Shown: positions 21,801 to 34,850, counted from the first letter of the stretch. The stretch: DNA of 64,000 nt from Anoplopoma fimbria (GCF_027596085.1 NC_072451.1:1360877-1424876); one strand, 5' to 3'. Numbers and translations: made by a program. The notes: generated from the sequence alone by a model not told the origin.

Positions 21801-22849
21801 GTGACCAGCAGTGTGGTTATCCCGTTTAATGTCCCAGAAGTGAGTGGATGTAACACTACAGAGCTGAGACAAACCAAATCGATTCAAATAAAGGGCCCAA
21901 ACTTGGGCCAAAACAGGTGACGTGAAGACTGACACCGAAAGAGAGAGAATTTCTTAATAAATGTTTCTTATAAAAGAACAAGATACAAAATAATAATCCT
22001 GCTAAAAGTCAGCATCCGATAACCTGTCATTTAGCACAATCTGCTGCCATGCTGCGTTTCCGGCGCCTCGCTTCCCTCTGGAGACACTGAATTAGAGAGC
22101 TGTGTGCTGCAGCGCTCAGCGGTGGGTGAGGAGAAATAATCTCATGCTCCTCTGGGTATTGTGAGGATAATTGGTCAGCCAGATGCTGTGATGTCGCTGC
22201 TCATCACCGGAACCATGAATACAAATCAGACACGTTTGCATACGTGAAACTTCTGAGGGCACTTCACATGTAGCAGTGTCTCGATACAAGACAGGAAGTC
22301 ATGGGACGTTCTTTTAGCCCATTGCAAAGTTACAGAGAGGAAGTAGACGTAAACAAAGTAATGTGACTTCCCTTTTTCCTGCCAACAGTCAAGTGACAAA
22401 CAACACATTGTGTTGTGTGCCAAACTAATCTTAAAATCAAAAGGTTCGCCGTTTTGGAGCTTTTGAACTGTATGTAAGTGAACCCTTTGAGCTGCTAAAC
22501 AAGTCAAGCATTAACTTCCATTCCCAAGACCCACCCTGTTGTTTAGGTACGAGTTTTTGCGCCTAGTTGTCCAGTACAAAACTCCATTCTTAGAAGTCTT
22601 TTCTTTGAACTCACTAGGCATTGAGGGCTTCCCATAAAACTTTGCAAACAGCAAAAGAAAAAGCAGAATCTACAGTAGATGCTGAAATATGATATTAAAC
22701 AAAAAGGTCAGAGCAGTTGTTGAACACCACAAGAGCATAAATCTGACCCCGAGATTCACTTGTGACTTCTAAAGATGTCAACGTGCCGTGTCCCGTTCCA
22801 TTATCGAGTTGTTTTCACCAGTTTGATGTCTCAAAATGTCAAGTGAGAA
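21801..22849. other. Non-coding stretch with one motif-rich patch
   Basis: The patch 22020-22200 is GC-richer and unique-looking (TAACCTGTCATTTAGC, GGATAATTGGTCAGCC, CTGAATTAGAGAGC) and may be regulatory. The remainder is AT-rich, with no gene and no recognised repeat. Confidence 0.4.
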
Positions 22850-23150
22850 CATCTGGAGCGAGAGTTTGAGAAAGTAGCACAGAATTCATGTTCAGTGTGT
22901 TAACCCCTCGAACACCAGTGTTCCCAAGTCAGATAACTTTCATGAGGTGATGTATGAGCTAAAGGAGTTTCTGGTGAATTTGCATGATTTTGTCAGAATC
23001 CGACCTCCTGACACAAAAACAAGCATTGATAATATCTATAAAGAAACATACATTCTTCTCATTGCTGGTCTTGTTTACTGATGTATGTTATATAGAGGCA
23101 TCAGTATTATATTGAGACTGTTTCATGGCCTCAGAGTAACTATAAAATAG
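22850..23150 (+). repeat. Dispersed repeat (family R), diverged copy 1
   Basis: It shares GGAGTTTCTGGTGAAT, TGCATGATTT and ATTGAGAC-GTTTCAT, in the same order and at similar spacing, with the copy at 46914-47289. It is old and diverged, with approximate ends and no coding content. Confidence 0.6.
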
Positions 23151-23469
23151 AAGTTTTCTAGCACTTAGCAGATATTTTCCAAATGTAGTCCAATTTTTCA
23201 TTACAAATACATCTTTGTTCAAAGCCAGAATATCAGAGACGGTCGGACTTGATGAAAGTGTACTACTTGTTCTCATCTACACAAATCCTTGCCTGAAGCA
23301 GTGAATTGAAACCACAGGCGGAGTTGGGTCTAAAGTGATGGAGGTCTAGCACCCTCAGGCTAATAACAACAGGACCTGGCTCATTGTGAGGCCTTAGAAG
23401 GCTGTTCATTTCAAAAGCACAGACTCGGGATAAGTGCTTTTTAATAAAACCTGGGCTAGTGGACATGAA

Positions 23470-23830
23470 AAGAAAGTGCCATGAAAAGCTTCTCTACATT
23501 AATTGACACTCGTGGGTCCATTAAATACTCGCAATAGCCTGGTGTAATTTCTCTCGATCAGAGCACTCGATGCAGGGAGGTTCAAAAGCGATCATGGGAG
23601 TTAATTACGTTCAAAAGAGTGCCGCAATTTCATCACATGAGACCGTGGTGAGGATTAATGGCAGGCGTCACAAAAAAAAAAAAATCCAATAGAAGAGTGA
23701 TTAGCATTCCTTGGAGATAGTCGAAGAATCGGTTCATTGCTTGATAATCAGAGCGTATTACTCTGCCTCAGCTTGACACACAACATGTAATTTCATCCCA
23801 AAGGGAGAGTAGATTCATCACAGTACAAGA
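23470..23830. promoter_or_regulatory. Motif-dense candidate conserved non-coding segment
   Basis: Contains ACATTAATTGACAC (23497), TTAATTACG (about 23601), GGATTAATGG (about 23653), GTGATTAGC (23698) and GATAATCAG. The TTAATTGACA word echoes the tandem sites at 21704-21733. One A run (13 bases) interrupts it. No coding frame or repeat signature. Confidence 0.3.
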
Positions 23831-25579
23831 GGGTGATTCATTTTTAGGAGCATTATTATGAAAAGGGTCCTGTTGTCCTTGAACCACATGTGTCAGTATT
23901 GTGAAACGAGGGGATGCTGATAGATCTCTTTTCTTGTGAAGGCGATATGCTTGTTTTATGTGACCTTAAACATATCGAGCTGACAATCATGGCCGAGTAT
24001 TGATGTTAATATGTTGACCCTCGATATGGTTGCATTGTTAAAATGATTGATTGTAAGCAGCAGCCTAAGGTCAGGAACACTCAGGGCAATAAGGAGTGTT
24101 ACTGATGTGCAGCAGAACCAAAGGAAGTTTATGCTTAATCACAAAGACAGATGTTTTTGGACACATTCTTATCAAAAATATTTGCAGTGCCAAGAAAATA
24201 TGATTTGCTCCAAGCATGAAAGGAGGCGTTTATACTCCATGTGCTGTGTGCTGCATTATTCTAGGGCGTACAAAAAAAAAAATCAACTTTGAAGAATCAA
24301 AAAGACAAGAGTAACCCATAAATGTGCCCATAGATACAGCCTATGGTCCATAACCGGCATAACCGGCAAAAAGCCATAAACTAACCTCCACAATGCAGAG
24401 AAGGGATTTTAATTATCTGTAAACTCATATCTCATATTCATGGACTACTTTATGATTTTGTACAAGCCCTGTAAACAAAAGTGCCATGCATTACATGCAG
24501 CATAAAGAAGGTTGAATATACTGTAAACAATTTGATTTGGCTCTCAAATATATACTCAAATGACAGTCATGTGATTGTGTGTGCCAAGTTACAAAAATTC
24601 AGAGGTGCATGACCAAATGTAATTTTTTGGCGGGATTTGCATGAGTTGTACATGACACTGTACTGAGTGCACTTTTCTAGTCAAGGATGACATTGTGCTC
24701 TAAATTAAAGCAGCATTGATAGCTTTTAAGTTGATTTAAGGGGAGCGGAAACTGATTTATTTAGACAGCACAAAATGAAAATGAATTTGTGGGTCGGTTT
24801 CTGGGTTCCTGCTGCATCTAGGTTCAACATTCACCCTCCTTTTTGTTCCATTTTGGTCTCCTCCAACTTCTGGGCGAAATATCTGTCTCTTAAAGGCTTC
24901 CTGTGGAGATTTTGACCTTTAGGTATGCAGCAACACGCCGACAAAGACAGGGAAGAAGACGACTAGCTAGTAAACAGAAACTCACATTTGCAAACATTTT
25001 ATGAGGAAGGTAATGCATTCCGCACAGAGCACCATTAAGCTGATAAATGCTCCATTAGGATCACCTTTTAGTCATGAACTCTCCCTGTTTGGTGCTTGGT
25101 AGGGAGCTTTTTTTGCTGAAATGGTATGGAGGCTGACTTAGAAAAATATCTTGGTGATTAAGCATCCCAGTGTATGTTGCTATACTGCTGATACCACTGA
25201 AGATGAGTTTGGGTTGTTTTTGTAACTCCTTACTTCATGAACAAACCAGCTTCAAAATGAGTTTGCCTTGAGTGCAATTCTAGACCTCAAATTGCTTGCA
25301 TTGGCTCATCTGCATACAAAGTAGAAATTTATCATCCGCTTTGAAACTCCAATTTACACTCAGATGAGGCAACAACAACAACAACTTGAGGAGGACCATG
25401 TATGTCTGTTACAGGCAGACCTTTGGCTGGGAGCAAAGTCATGACACCTCCTCCAAGCGTCATCTCCCACAAACACATGCGTTGCTTTGCGCATAACACA
25501 ACAGTAGATTACACAGGCAGAAAGATACTGATGCTATACATCTAATCCTCCAAGTTTATTTCAAGATAATTTCAGTAAA
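23831..25579. other. Non-coding stretch, no gene seen
   Basis: AT-rich. It includes a short tandem ATAACCGGC x2 near 24350-24368 and a CAA trinucleotide run at about 25370-25386. Frames are below 85 codons. Confidence 0.5.
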
Positions 25580-26194
25580 ATGATCTTGCTGTGCTGGTGG
25601 CTTATTGGTCCCAAGATGAAACTGAGGGGAAGAATTATGGATCAGCCTCAGTCTGTTTATCAGCTGAATGCTGTTGACTGGATTTTAATGACAATTTGTG
25701 GAATGATGCATAAGTGCTCAGCTCCAGAATATTCGACAATATTGAGAGTGGCCCAAGGGGGCAACAGTTTTTTCAACTCTGTGTGTCACATGCAATATCT
25801 CAGATATGACTTTTTGCATGATGTATCCAACTATGAAGAAAGGAAAAAGAACCATTCATCTGATCTACTGCACACTTTTGGGTGTATTGCTGGGGACCCA
25901 AGGGCATGCAGTATTGACAAACGGCGTTCTGTGCAGCAGCAGGGGCGGGGCTTTAGGCCTCCTCAGATGGAGGTAAGCGTGTCGTCTGCAGGGGGTCTTT
26001 ACAGTGAGTGGCTCATTGAATGCAGTTACATTTTTCTGCTGGATGATAGATATACTAGCGACACAAGAAAACTCCTCTTCAGCTTCTTGGAGTCAATGAG
26101 AGATGAGCAGTTTTGCAAGCAGCACTTCCAGCAGACAAGCAATCTGCCCTCCGACAACGCTGCAAAAACGGCAGCAGTACCAGCAATACCATAA
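25580..26194 (+). other. Longest open frame, 204 codons, unassigned
   Basis: Translation starts MILLCWWLIGPKMKLRG and ends AAKTAAVPAIP. It has a hydrophobic start and mixed, globular-looking composition. I find no domain, signature motif or repeat that I recognise. A donor-like GAGGTAAGC lies at 25969-25977 inside the frame, and a GC-box, GGGGCGGGGC, at about 25942-25951. The length is unusual for this AT-rich window but possible by chance in 64 kb. It could be a chance frame, part of an unknown exon or a decayed gene. No neighbouring exon supports it. Confidence 0.15.
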
Positions 26195-26399
26195 ACTTCT
26201 TGGTTGCATATTTGCCATATCTCGCTCATATGAATGGTATTGCTACTGTAACTGAGCCGTATCTTCAAGAAATATCCCTGATCTGGCACCATATGCTATC
26301 TGGGACACAATAGAACAAACACTCACACAAACAGACAACCTCCATCACATAGAACATATCCTACACACTCCTTCCACAGGTCTCCAGAGGGACGGTGTT
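26195..26399. other. Short non-coding spacer
   Basis: Nothing recognisable. Confidence 0.5.
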
Positions 26400-26690
26400 T
26401 TTGGATGCACCGGGTGTCGCTGACAGCACTCGAGCATCCACCCTGCTCCTCCCGTAGGGTGTTGAAGCATTCCATTGCTCCGCCCCATCTCAAGCTCCAG
26501 GCTCTTTTTATTTCAATTAATTTGCATAAATGTATGCGTGCAAGTCTTCAGCACCCTCCCCCCTCTTCTCAGCCCCCCCCCGATGATCTAGTATGCAAAT
26601 GTTAATTAGAAATTGATGTATTGCAGGAGGGTTTAAAGTAATGACATCCCGGGGGGGAAACCTTCGCCATAAAATATCGTGATCCTCACT
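26400..26690. promoter_or_regulatory. Candidate enhancer with mirrored octamer/homeodomain sites
   Basis: Octamer ATTTGCAT (26520-26527) is preceded by CAATTA. The reverse-oriented octamer ATGCAAAT (26593-26600) is followed by TTAATTAG (about 26602). The two half-arrangements face each other across about 65 bp containing C-rich tracts. The octamer is the classical POU-domain site and TAATTA the homeodomain core. The segment is unique-looking and not part of any recognised repeat. Enhancer activity is inference. Confidence 0.4.
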
Positions 26691-28103
26691 GAAATCACCT
26701 CCAAGCTAAAAATTTGTCTGCTACAAATAACGAAAATCGACCGTCGAGATAAACAGAGGACGATATTAAGAATTCATCAGAGTAAATTTGGAGAGGAACA
26801 TATTCTGAGTTACTAAGTTAATTCTCGGATTTGAATAAGCACTCATTTGAAGGAGCCAAAGAGGGAAGTAAATGAGTGTTTTCTTTATAAGCTATATGAA
26901 GGATGTGCGGATGTAAATAATGTTTTGTATGATTTTACATTTTTGAGAAGAGAGGGGGCATGTGCTTATTACAAACATGGTTAATTTGGTTAGCCTAACA
27001 CTGCATTCATCATTCTGTATCTACAGGCTGCATGGTTATCATCATGTGAGCAAACTTTATGGCACAGAGTTTGCAGACGAAGAAGTGAAGAGCAGTGAAA
27101 CTTTACCTCCAGAATGTTAAGAAAACCTTTGACTGGAAAAAAGCTGAAAGAGGTAAAGACCTCGCACCTCTCAGATGTAGAAAAATGTAATTATTGCTGC
27201 GAGCCATGGAGCAAGGTCACTAAAGGGACTTTAGTTGATCATTGACACAAAAATAGATGGTTAAAAGGGAGAAACCACAGTAAGTAAGTTAGTTGTTTTT
27301 TTTAAGTCTTTGGCTGGGAACAACCCAAATCTAATTAGAAATAATATGATAAAGACTGGGACGTGACAAATTGCCACGAACAAAGAACATTAAACACGGA
27401 AGAAAATCCATGAAAAAACAAAACAATGACTCTGTCTGATAACGTGGTGATACTGGACACTGAACTCAAGTGAAGGATGGCGTAAACAAGTAAAGCACTA
27501 ACTCTGCTCTTCAACCCTCATCTATGAAATCACCATTTTCTCGCCGCCCTCCTCAGATCGAGTCACATCGCTTTAATATGGAGCACCAAATGTCTCACGC
27601 TGCATTTCTTGCACAGTATGTCCGGAACACAAAATGTATATTTCATGGCACGGAATGCATTATGTGCACAAAATGCACCTTGGGGCGCCAAGTATCACTT
27701 CCTGTGCCATCTGATGCACTTCTTGCAACAAAATGAAGAAAATGAACTGGTTAGGATTATAATATAATTACCATATCATTATCATACATTAATTTGCCAC
27801 ATTTGGGACGCGATGTACTTTGATGACACTTCATGCCATATTTGTAACACAAAATGTAATTACTTACTTTCTTTATTATATTGAGGCCATAGTGATATTC
27901 CCAAATTGCCTTAATGTGGTGTTATCACATCTGGTGCCAGCTGCAAGAAGTTACTTCTGCATGAAATAGAAATTATTAAATGAAAGTAGCTTGACAATGA
28001 GACTGAATTGCCATTTTGTTCACTTCATTCATTCAGCCTGATATTGGATTCAATGTTTAATGTGTTCACCTTGCACGGAGGCTGGATTCCTGTGATATTG
28101 TGA
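26691..28103. other. Non-coding stretch, no gene seen
   Basis: AT-rich. Between 27590 and 27860 the word ACAAAATG recurs (CACAAAATGTA, GCACAAAATGCAC, AACAAAATGAAG, CACAAAATGTAAT), suggesting a highly degenerate local repeat. No gene was recognised. Confidence 0.45.
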
Positions 28104-28149
28104 GAATCACACAAATCTTTTTGTAATTTGGGTGAACTGACCCTTTAAC
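28104..28149 (-). mobile_element. Possible TTAA-element terminus
   Basis: On the reverse strand it begins TTAAAGGGTCAGTTCACCCA, a terminus I recall from a common teleost MITE. The rest of the element is not evident. Confidence 0.4.
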
Positions 28150-28854
28150 AAATATGGATAATTTTCCTATTAGTATGAAAATTAAGTTAATTAATTTCTA
28201 TTTGTTAGAGCTATCAAATTACTCAAGATTATGTTAGCTGCATACTATTATTTGAACAGAATAAGTGTGTGTTATCATTATGAGTATGTCCACAGTATTA
28301 CTAACTGCCGCACAGGTTAATGTGTAGTATGGGCATGTTTATGTACATCTTGGCAAAACATGTTGTGCATTTTGGCAGTACACATGTTTATGTCTCTGCA
28401 AATACATCTGTGTGTCAACAGCATGCAAGTCCATGTCCACGTATCTGACTGTGTTAGCACACATGAATGCATGTGTCTATATGCCTCAGTCTTCTGGTCT
28501 GCAGTAAACAAAATCCACTCCCTTCTACCTCGGTGCAGCCAACATGACAGCTACTGGTGTTTTTAAGAGCAGAGGACCTTGAAATGGTTTTACTGTCGAC
28601 GGAGAGCGGAATAAAGAAAGACAGCGAGTCAGTGGCAGTGACAGGGAGAGTGAAGGAGAGAGTGAAAGACAAAAGAGACAAAGGGTGCAGGAAGGGGGAA
28701 GAACAGAAAAAGAGATAGACAAAAATAGGGATGTTGTGAAAGAGCATTTGTGCATGTATGTGGCCATGAAAGCAGTATGAACACATGGGTGTGTGTTCAT
28801 GTTTGCATGTGTCAGACAGTGATTGAGAGAGTCTTTATGTAGATATATAAAATC
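28150..28854. other. Non-coding stretch, no gene seen
   Basis: Contains a purine-rich GA-repetitive patch at 28610-28720. No recognisable gene. Confidence 0.5.
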
Positions 28855-29325
28855 TTAAACAGGCCCTATTATGCTATTTTCTGGGTGCATATTTTTATCT
28901 CAAGTTACAGTTACAACACGTTTACATGCGTTAATGCTCATAATCCTCCTTGTTTTTCTCATCCTGGTTGTCCTGCAGCACCTCTTCTCACCCTCTCTCT
29001 GTTGTGATTGGTCAACGTTTCACCTTTCACAAAACTCTTCCTCAGGAGCTCCAGCTCTGTTTCTCTCTTTTGTTGTTTGAGGGCCAAACTAGCCGGAAGG
29101 AGTTTTACGTCACTTCCGTAACATTGTGACCTCATAAAGTTACAGAAGTGAAGGAGAGAGTTCAATGGAGCCTTTTCAGGAGCTCAGGAGCTTCTGGGGG
29201 GGAAGGTAACTCCTTTTAGGAGTGGACTTCAGGTTTTACACTCTACAGACCTTTTACATGTAAAAATATATATAACACACTAAAGAAGAGGGGAAAAGTG
29301 GAAAAGCATAATAAGGCCACTTTAA
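28855..29325 (+). mobile_element. TTAA-flanked MITE (family M), copy 2 with internal deletion
   Basis: Same TTAA borders (28855-28858 and 29322-29325) and termini as 17016-17540 (ACAGGCCCTATTATGC and GCATAATAAGGCCAC), and near-identical interior. It is about 54 bp shorter overall, chiefly because it lacks the segment around CGTTGTAGCGCTGGCTCC seen in copy 1. It also carries a small insertion near CAGCTCTGTTTCTCTC. It is non-coding. Confidence 0.85.
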
Positions 29326-31249
29326 CTATTTATTAATGTAGTTAAAAGAGAGCACAAATACTGCAGAGTTACACAGAGGCGTCAGAGCAGCTGCAAGAGT
29401 CCTTCAAAAGCTAGATGACTTATGAGACGATAAGATGGAGGGATGCCATAACCGCAGAGCTGGAGACGGCGGTGCATGTCTCATCCATCAGAATAGTACA
29501 GGGAGACATAAACCATTAAGTGTCATCGTTCAATTAAATGTCATGTTGTCAGTTTCTGCCGAAGCCATAGCATGAGCCCATTGTCAACGTATTGATGGGA
29601 AGACACATGGCGATGTATTGATTGAACAAGAAAAGACTTTGAGACGGATGAAACATTGAGTGAGTGCAAGGGTAGTGCTTTGAAATGCTCGGCTCTTTGT
29701 CTGGCGACCAAAGAGAAACAAAATATATGTACATAAATATACACAAGAGCATCCTTTTGACTCTAATTGAATACCTGTAGAGAAAATGCAGACACGTGCA
29801 CACGCATAAAGGATATATCAAAAACCTGTCTGGTACACAGAAGCGTGCTGTAGAGGAGCATATAGGGGTATGCTCAGTCTGGGTTCACATCAGTGTGTTG
29901 GTCATTTCACCTCTTACGGCCAAATCTCCACAGAGCTGAGAGATGGTTCACATGCTGTTTACTTCTTTCCCTTGCAGTAACACATACAGGTGTTCCAGTA
30001 GTCATGCAATAACGTGTGTTTATGTCTTGGTTGTGCTTTCTATAAAAGATAAATATTCATAAAAGACAACTGAATAGCATATTTATACATTCATGTCACC
30101 CATATGCAGTCATATGCATAATATTACCCCACATTAATAATCAGGAGTGATATGAATACAACTACATGCCTCTTATCTCCAATAATTGTGAATAGAGGAA
30201 ATAATCAAACGAATGTTAATTACATTTTTCTCCCTTTCACGCTAACACAGCATTCCAAAAAACTCATTATATGAAATTCCCAGACATACCTACACTGTGT
30301 AAAGTAACTGCTAATGTTGACTTACTTCTTGTACCGACAGAATGCTTTTATTGTGAAAAACTACAGGTTAGCTGTATCCTGTCACCAACTCAATAGAAGA
30401 AGAAACTATTTTTCATTCACACACTGATCACTTGAAATAAAAGTTACGGTACTTCGCAACCATTGTCCAAAAAACATATGGACAATGGTACTTGATACCA
30501 CTTACTTGCAAGTCTGAGGCCTTTTCTACGGACTACTGACTGTCTATAGAAGTATTAATGCATTTTTTCCTCTATAGCTCATCAGGGGCAGTTGAGATGA
30601 CACAAAAATTACACGAAAATTAGCTGCTATTCACTGTGTCGCATTGAAAGTGACAGTATGAAACCCTTCATTTCTGATCCCAGATAACCCACAAGGCACC
30701 CTTTAGCATCTGCATTGCATACGATGCAAAGATCTTTCAACTTACTTTGGCATCATTACTACACGCTCAGAGGAACAGAGGATGGGTAAAACAAACACAA
30801 GACTTTCACCAAGGGGACTGGCGTTCCTGTCGGTTGTGAAACCAAAAGTTGAATTATTGACTACTTTATGTCACCTGATGCTACGTGATGCTACAATTTC
30901 ACAACGATAACCACTTGTTATGTTACATTCTGCATCAAGATATTCCGCAATAGGCAAAATATGACGAGTAGGGATGAGTTCAAACAAAAGTGGTACTTGT
31001 TAATTGTATTTGTCAGCCATTATAACTTCTCCTATGAAAACCTATATCCATATCAATACAACTTTGTATAAATATAATGTCATTTATACTGCGTTTACGC
31101 TCCAGACTCCAGATTATAAACCTACACCATTTATACGAAACTCCAAGTTTTACCAGCCATTCTCCGTTCTTGGCCTGCACCCCCACTCATCCAACTAAAG
31201 CAAATAAAGAATTAAGAAAACATCTGTCTCATACCCCGCTCAGTCCATT
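29326..31249. other. Non-coding stretch, no gene seen
   Basis: AT-rich. An 11-bp-arm hairpin, ACCATTGTCCA / TGGACAATGGT, sits at 30459-30489. Frames are below 95 codons and unrecognised. Confidence 0.5.
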
Positions 31250-31560
31250 GTCATTACATGCTCATTAGTTCATTTATCACCGGGAAAAATACCCGGATTG
31301 TCAGCTGGCAGGGACATCAAAGATTCCAACCCCGCCATCCTGCTCTATTCTCTAGAGATGGATCACGGTCTCAAAAAGCTGTCCTGATTAAGTCCCCCAT
31401 GTGGCAGAGAAATGTTCCCTCCCTTGATCTGTGCCTCTCAAATGACCCCATTCTCATCCCCGTGGACGTGTCCTCTGTGAGAAAAATGGTTTGCGCTCCG
31501 CTGCGAGGATTTCATGCAATTTAGTCACATTTGACGAAGAGTAAAATGTCATGCCAGAGG
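31250..31560. promoter_or_regulatory. Motif-dense candidate conserved non-coding segment
   Basis: Unique-looking, GC-richer segment with CATTAGTTCATTTATCAC, a small stem CCGGG / CCCGG (31280-31296), a TCF/LEF-like ATCAAAG (about 31317) and CTGATTAAGTCC. A forward frame of 88 codons (31258-31524) crosses it with no recognised content. The regulatory call is inference. Confidence 0.25.
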
Positions 31561-34500
31561 TTCTTGGACTTTTAATGCTGCTGTTTCACAAAGTTTTTAC
31601 AGAATGTGGTGCCCTTGGCGTAACCTTTATAAGTCGGTTCACAGTTTAAAAAAAAAGTTAGATCACTACGGATATATTCAGTTTTAAATTTGAAGAAATG
31701 TCAAAGTTCTGACAGGAGACGTTGTGCTGGATAAAGGTTTCGGAGTAAAGGACACTCTCACGGGAGACGATTAAAGTGTATGACCTTTATCTGTGGAAGG
31801 TGTGGTGGAATGTGTGTTTCAATACCTTTCACTTATAAGGTCATAGTTTCAGTCTATATTGGAAAAAGTGTATGATTCCACGTTTTGCTCTTCATGTAAC
31901 ATATGAATGTTCCATTAAAAAGAGATTTCAACTGACTTGATGTGAAAAGTTAACATAAATAATCACGTGTCAGTAACCCCAGCTCAGTCGGCATTGTATA
32001 TCTCCGCAATCCAAGAATAATTTGAATATTGATGTTTTTGCATTTGGTCATAGCAAGTGCTGTAGAACAACAATCAATATAATAAAAGGATTAAAACAAG
32101 CAAAAATGTTAATTAGTGGATGTGATGGTTAATCAAGCAGAGGACTCTAACCCAGGAGACCTCTGTTATTTTCGATTAGATTTAGGTTAGATTACATTGT
32201 TAAAACAAACCATGACCATGAATATAATTTGATGTCATGCATTGGTTGACCCTTCAGCGCTTGAAAACTGTGGAGAAAATAAAAGGTCAAATGATCTCCT
32301 ATATTTATCTCATCTTTTTGTGACTGAAGTAGATTTAACAGATTAAAACATTTGATGGGTTGCAGCCTCACCTGGATTCAAAATGACAGACAGCCGACTG
32401 TCATTAAAATATGGTTTGGTATTTTTCTAAATTCATCAGCTAGAAAAAAAAAAATGTACTCATTGCTGGTTTGTGGATACTGTTATTTTTTTCGTTAAAT
32501 TGAATGTATGACATTTTGAAAAAGAATCTTTCACGATTAACAGCAAACATGAAAACCATCCTCCATCTGTGCAACACCACCCAGCCAAATGATACTCCCT
32601 ACCTGGAGACAGAACTGATAGCTTCGCCAAAGAGCCTGAGTCATGTCGATATATCAGCTTCACATCCACGTCGTCCTGTGCTGCTCCTATATAATATACA
32701 GAGGCCCTTTTCTAAGAGACTGTCTTTGGGGCTTCTTCTCTGTAAATGTCATCCTACTTCAGATGTCACTCTGAAAATGTCACCTCGCTACCCTTTTCAT
32801 TAGCTCGCCAGCTCTCGTCTCGATTATACACCATTTTCCATTAGACGGATCACACACCCAAGGAGAGGCTTTTTTTTTTTTTTTTTTTCCTCCTCAGCTG
32901 TACGTACTGAAGTGTGATTGTGAGACTGAAGGGGACGGCTGTTCTGGATGTTCTGGCGCTCGGGTGTTATGGTTTGATGTTGTTTGCTCAGCCGTGATCA
33001 CCTGTTATTGAAGATTCTCCGCCGTTTCCCACGCTGCACTGCAGCAGAAGAGTGGAGGGCCGTGCAAAGCAGTCAATCATGTCTGTAGAGGAGGAAGAAA
33101 AGCTGCAATTTGGGTGTTTTTGCTTCCTCTAAGTGAACGTTTTGAAGGTTACAGTTTGTGTTTGTTGACGTCAATGGCCTCTTGATAGTTTGGTTTGAAG
33201 CTGAAGGAAAATTGGTATTTTTATTCATCTTCCTTCCTGGAAAATGTATTTAGGTCACAAACAGTGAGAGGCTCTTGTCAATCATGCAAATGCCAACATA
33301 AAATGTTTACTTAATAATGATAATTTATACTACAATGAGTCCAATAACCTTCAACTCACATTCGTGCCATGTATTGTGGGAACAAAAAGAAAGTCCATAT
33401 CAATATACAATCTTTTTACTCTCTGGTTCTGTTTTGTAATAGTCAGATTATTTTTTTACAGATATTGCAAAAGAAGACCAAATTCACAATCGCCAATTCA
33501 GCTTGGAAACCTTTAGCAGTGGGCTGCTAGCAACATGTGCTGGTTAGCATTACAAGCAGCTTGGTGTGCAAGAAATGCCGAGGGCAAAATTAAACGGTGA
33601 GCCACTCACAGGTTCCCAGTCAGCAACAAAGGCACCGGAGAGAGAGTTCTGTATAAGAGATCTGTTAATCCAACGTTATAGGGTATGTGGATAGAAACAC
33701 ATCCAACATGCGAACGTACACTCAATGGTACCATGTGCCAATTACCGGGACAAGTAAAAAGCAGACCATAGTCCAGCTCCTTCTGCATGCTCCCCTGACT
33801 AACCTAGGTGGGGACTGCCGCTGTGACACCTTGATGACTTTAAAAAGATATTTCCAAGCCACACTGCTGCACTGGGTGCCATGTTCCTTCATTACCATGT
33901 ACACTAACCACTAGTGTATTTCAACTCTATCCCAAACACACTCTCCTGCTACTGGAAATTCTCCCTAGCTCATGAAAAAAGTAAAACTATGCATTTGTGA
34001 GACATTTTTAAGGTTTGACATCTGCAGTAGGATAGTGAGCTCAGGGCTTCATGCGATAAAAAGGGTAAGGAAGTTCTACAAAAGACGCAAAAGGGTCTGG
34101 CTGGACTGTATGCTTCAAACAAGGTGTTTGTCAGAAAAAACAGAACTTCTCCCTCTTTTTTGTATGTAACTATAGTATTTCCATATCACTTTTTATGTGT
34201 ACGAGTGCAATACAATGAAGTGAAGAGTCTGTTCTGTTATCAACATTCATGCAATAATAAGGTCTGGCCCAGTCTCTCTAATGGCTGTCGTCTCGAGTGT
34301 TGCCATTGGGAACTGAGATGATGCAAAAGCCAGGTTTATCCTTTAAAATTGTTAAATGAAGAAATAAAACACTGCACACACACACACACAAAATACTTTT
34401 AGTGAATAATAATTCCAATGCAGCCTGCTTCCAAAATGAAAATCTGGGTATCTAATATATTCTCAAATGACAGTCTAGCAGCACAAGAGGCCTTATAAAT

Positions 34501-34689
34501 GTAAAGTGGATGGATCTCAATGAGCAGAGCGTCTCCCAAAAATGTATTCAAATCACTTCATATGCACATGTGCCATACCATCTTCTCATTCCTGCAGAGC
34601 TTTTCATATGTTGGTGCCCCCCCACGTCTGTCAACAGTAAACCCATATTTGACGTCTGCTGTCCGTCCAAGTCAGCACCTTGCTCTTCC
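31561..34689. other. Non-coding stretch, no gene seen
   Basis: AT-rich with a T tract at 32870-32888 and a full CRE-type word, TGACGTCA, at 33166-33173. Small frames on both strands are unrecognised. No dispersed family was identified with confidence. Confidence 0.5.
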
Positions 34690-34850
34690 TTCCCTGGCCA
34701 AGGGTATTTGCTAATGAGCATGCTTTGCTGCTGCCATGGCAACAGGCCCATCGCCACGGAGTGTGAGGCAGGAGTGGCACCCCTGACACCAACCCATAAA
34801 ACAAGCCACCCGGGCTGATGATCCGCGATGCATAATGCAGTGCCATAACC
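34690..34850. promoter_or_regulatory. Candidate regulatory segment with RFX-like site
   Basis: GCTGCCATGGCAAC at 34730-34743 matches the RFX X-box at 13 of 14 positions. It is preceded by GCTAATGAGCATG and followed by GCATAATGCAG. The local sequence is GC-richer and not repeat-like. Function is inferred. Confidence 0.28.
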
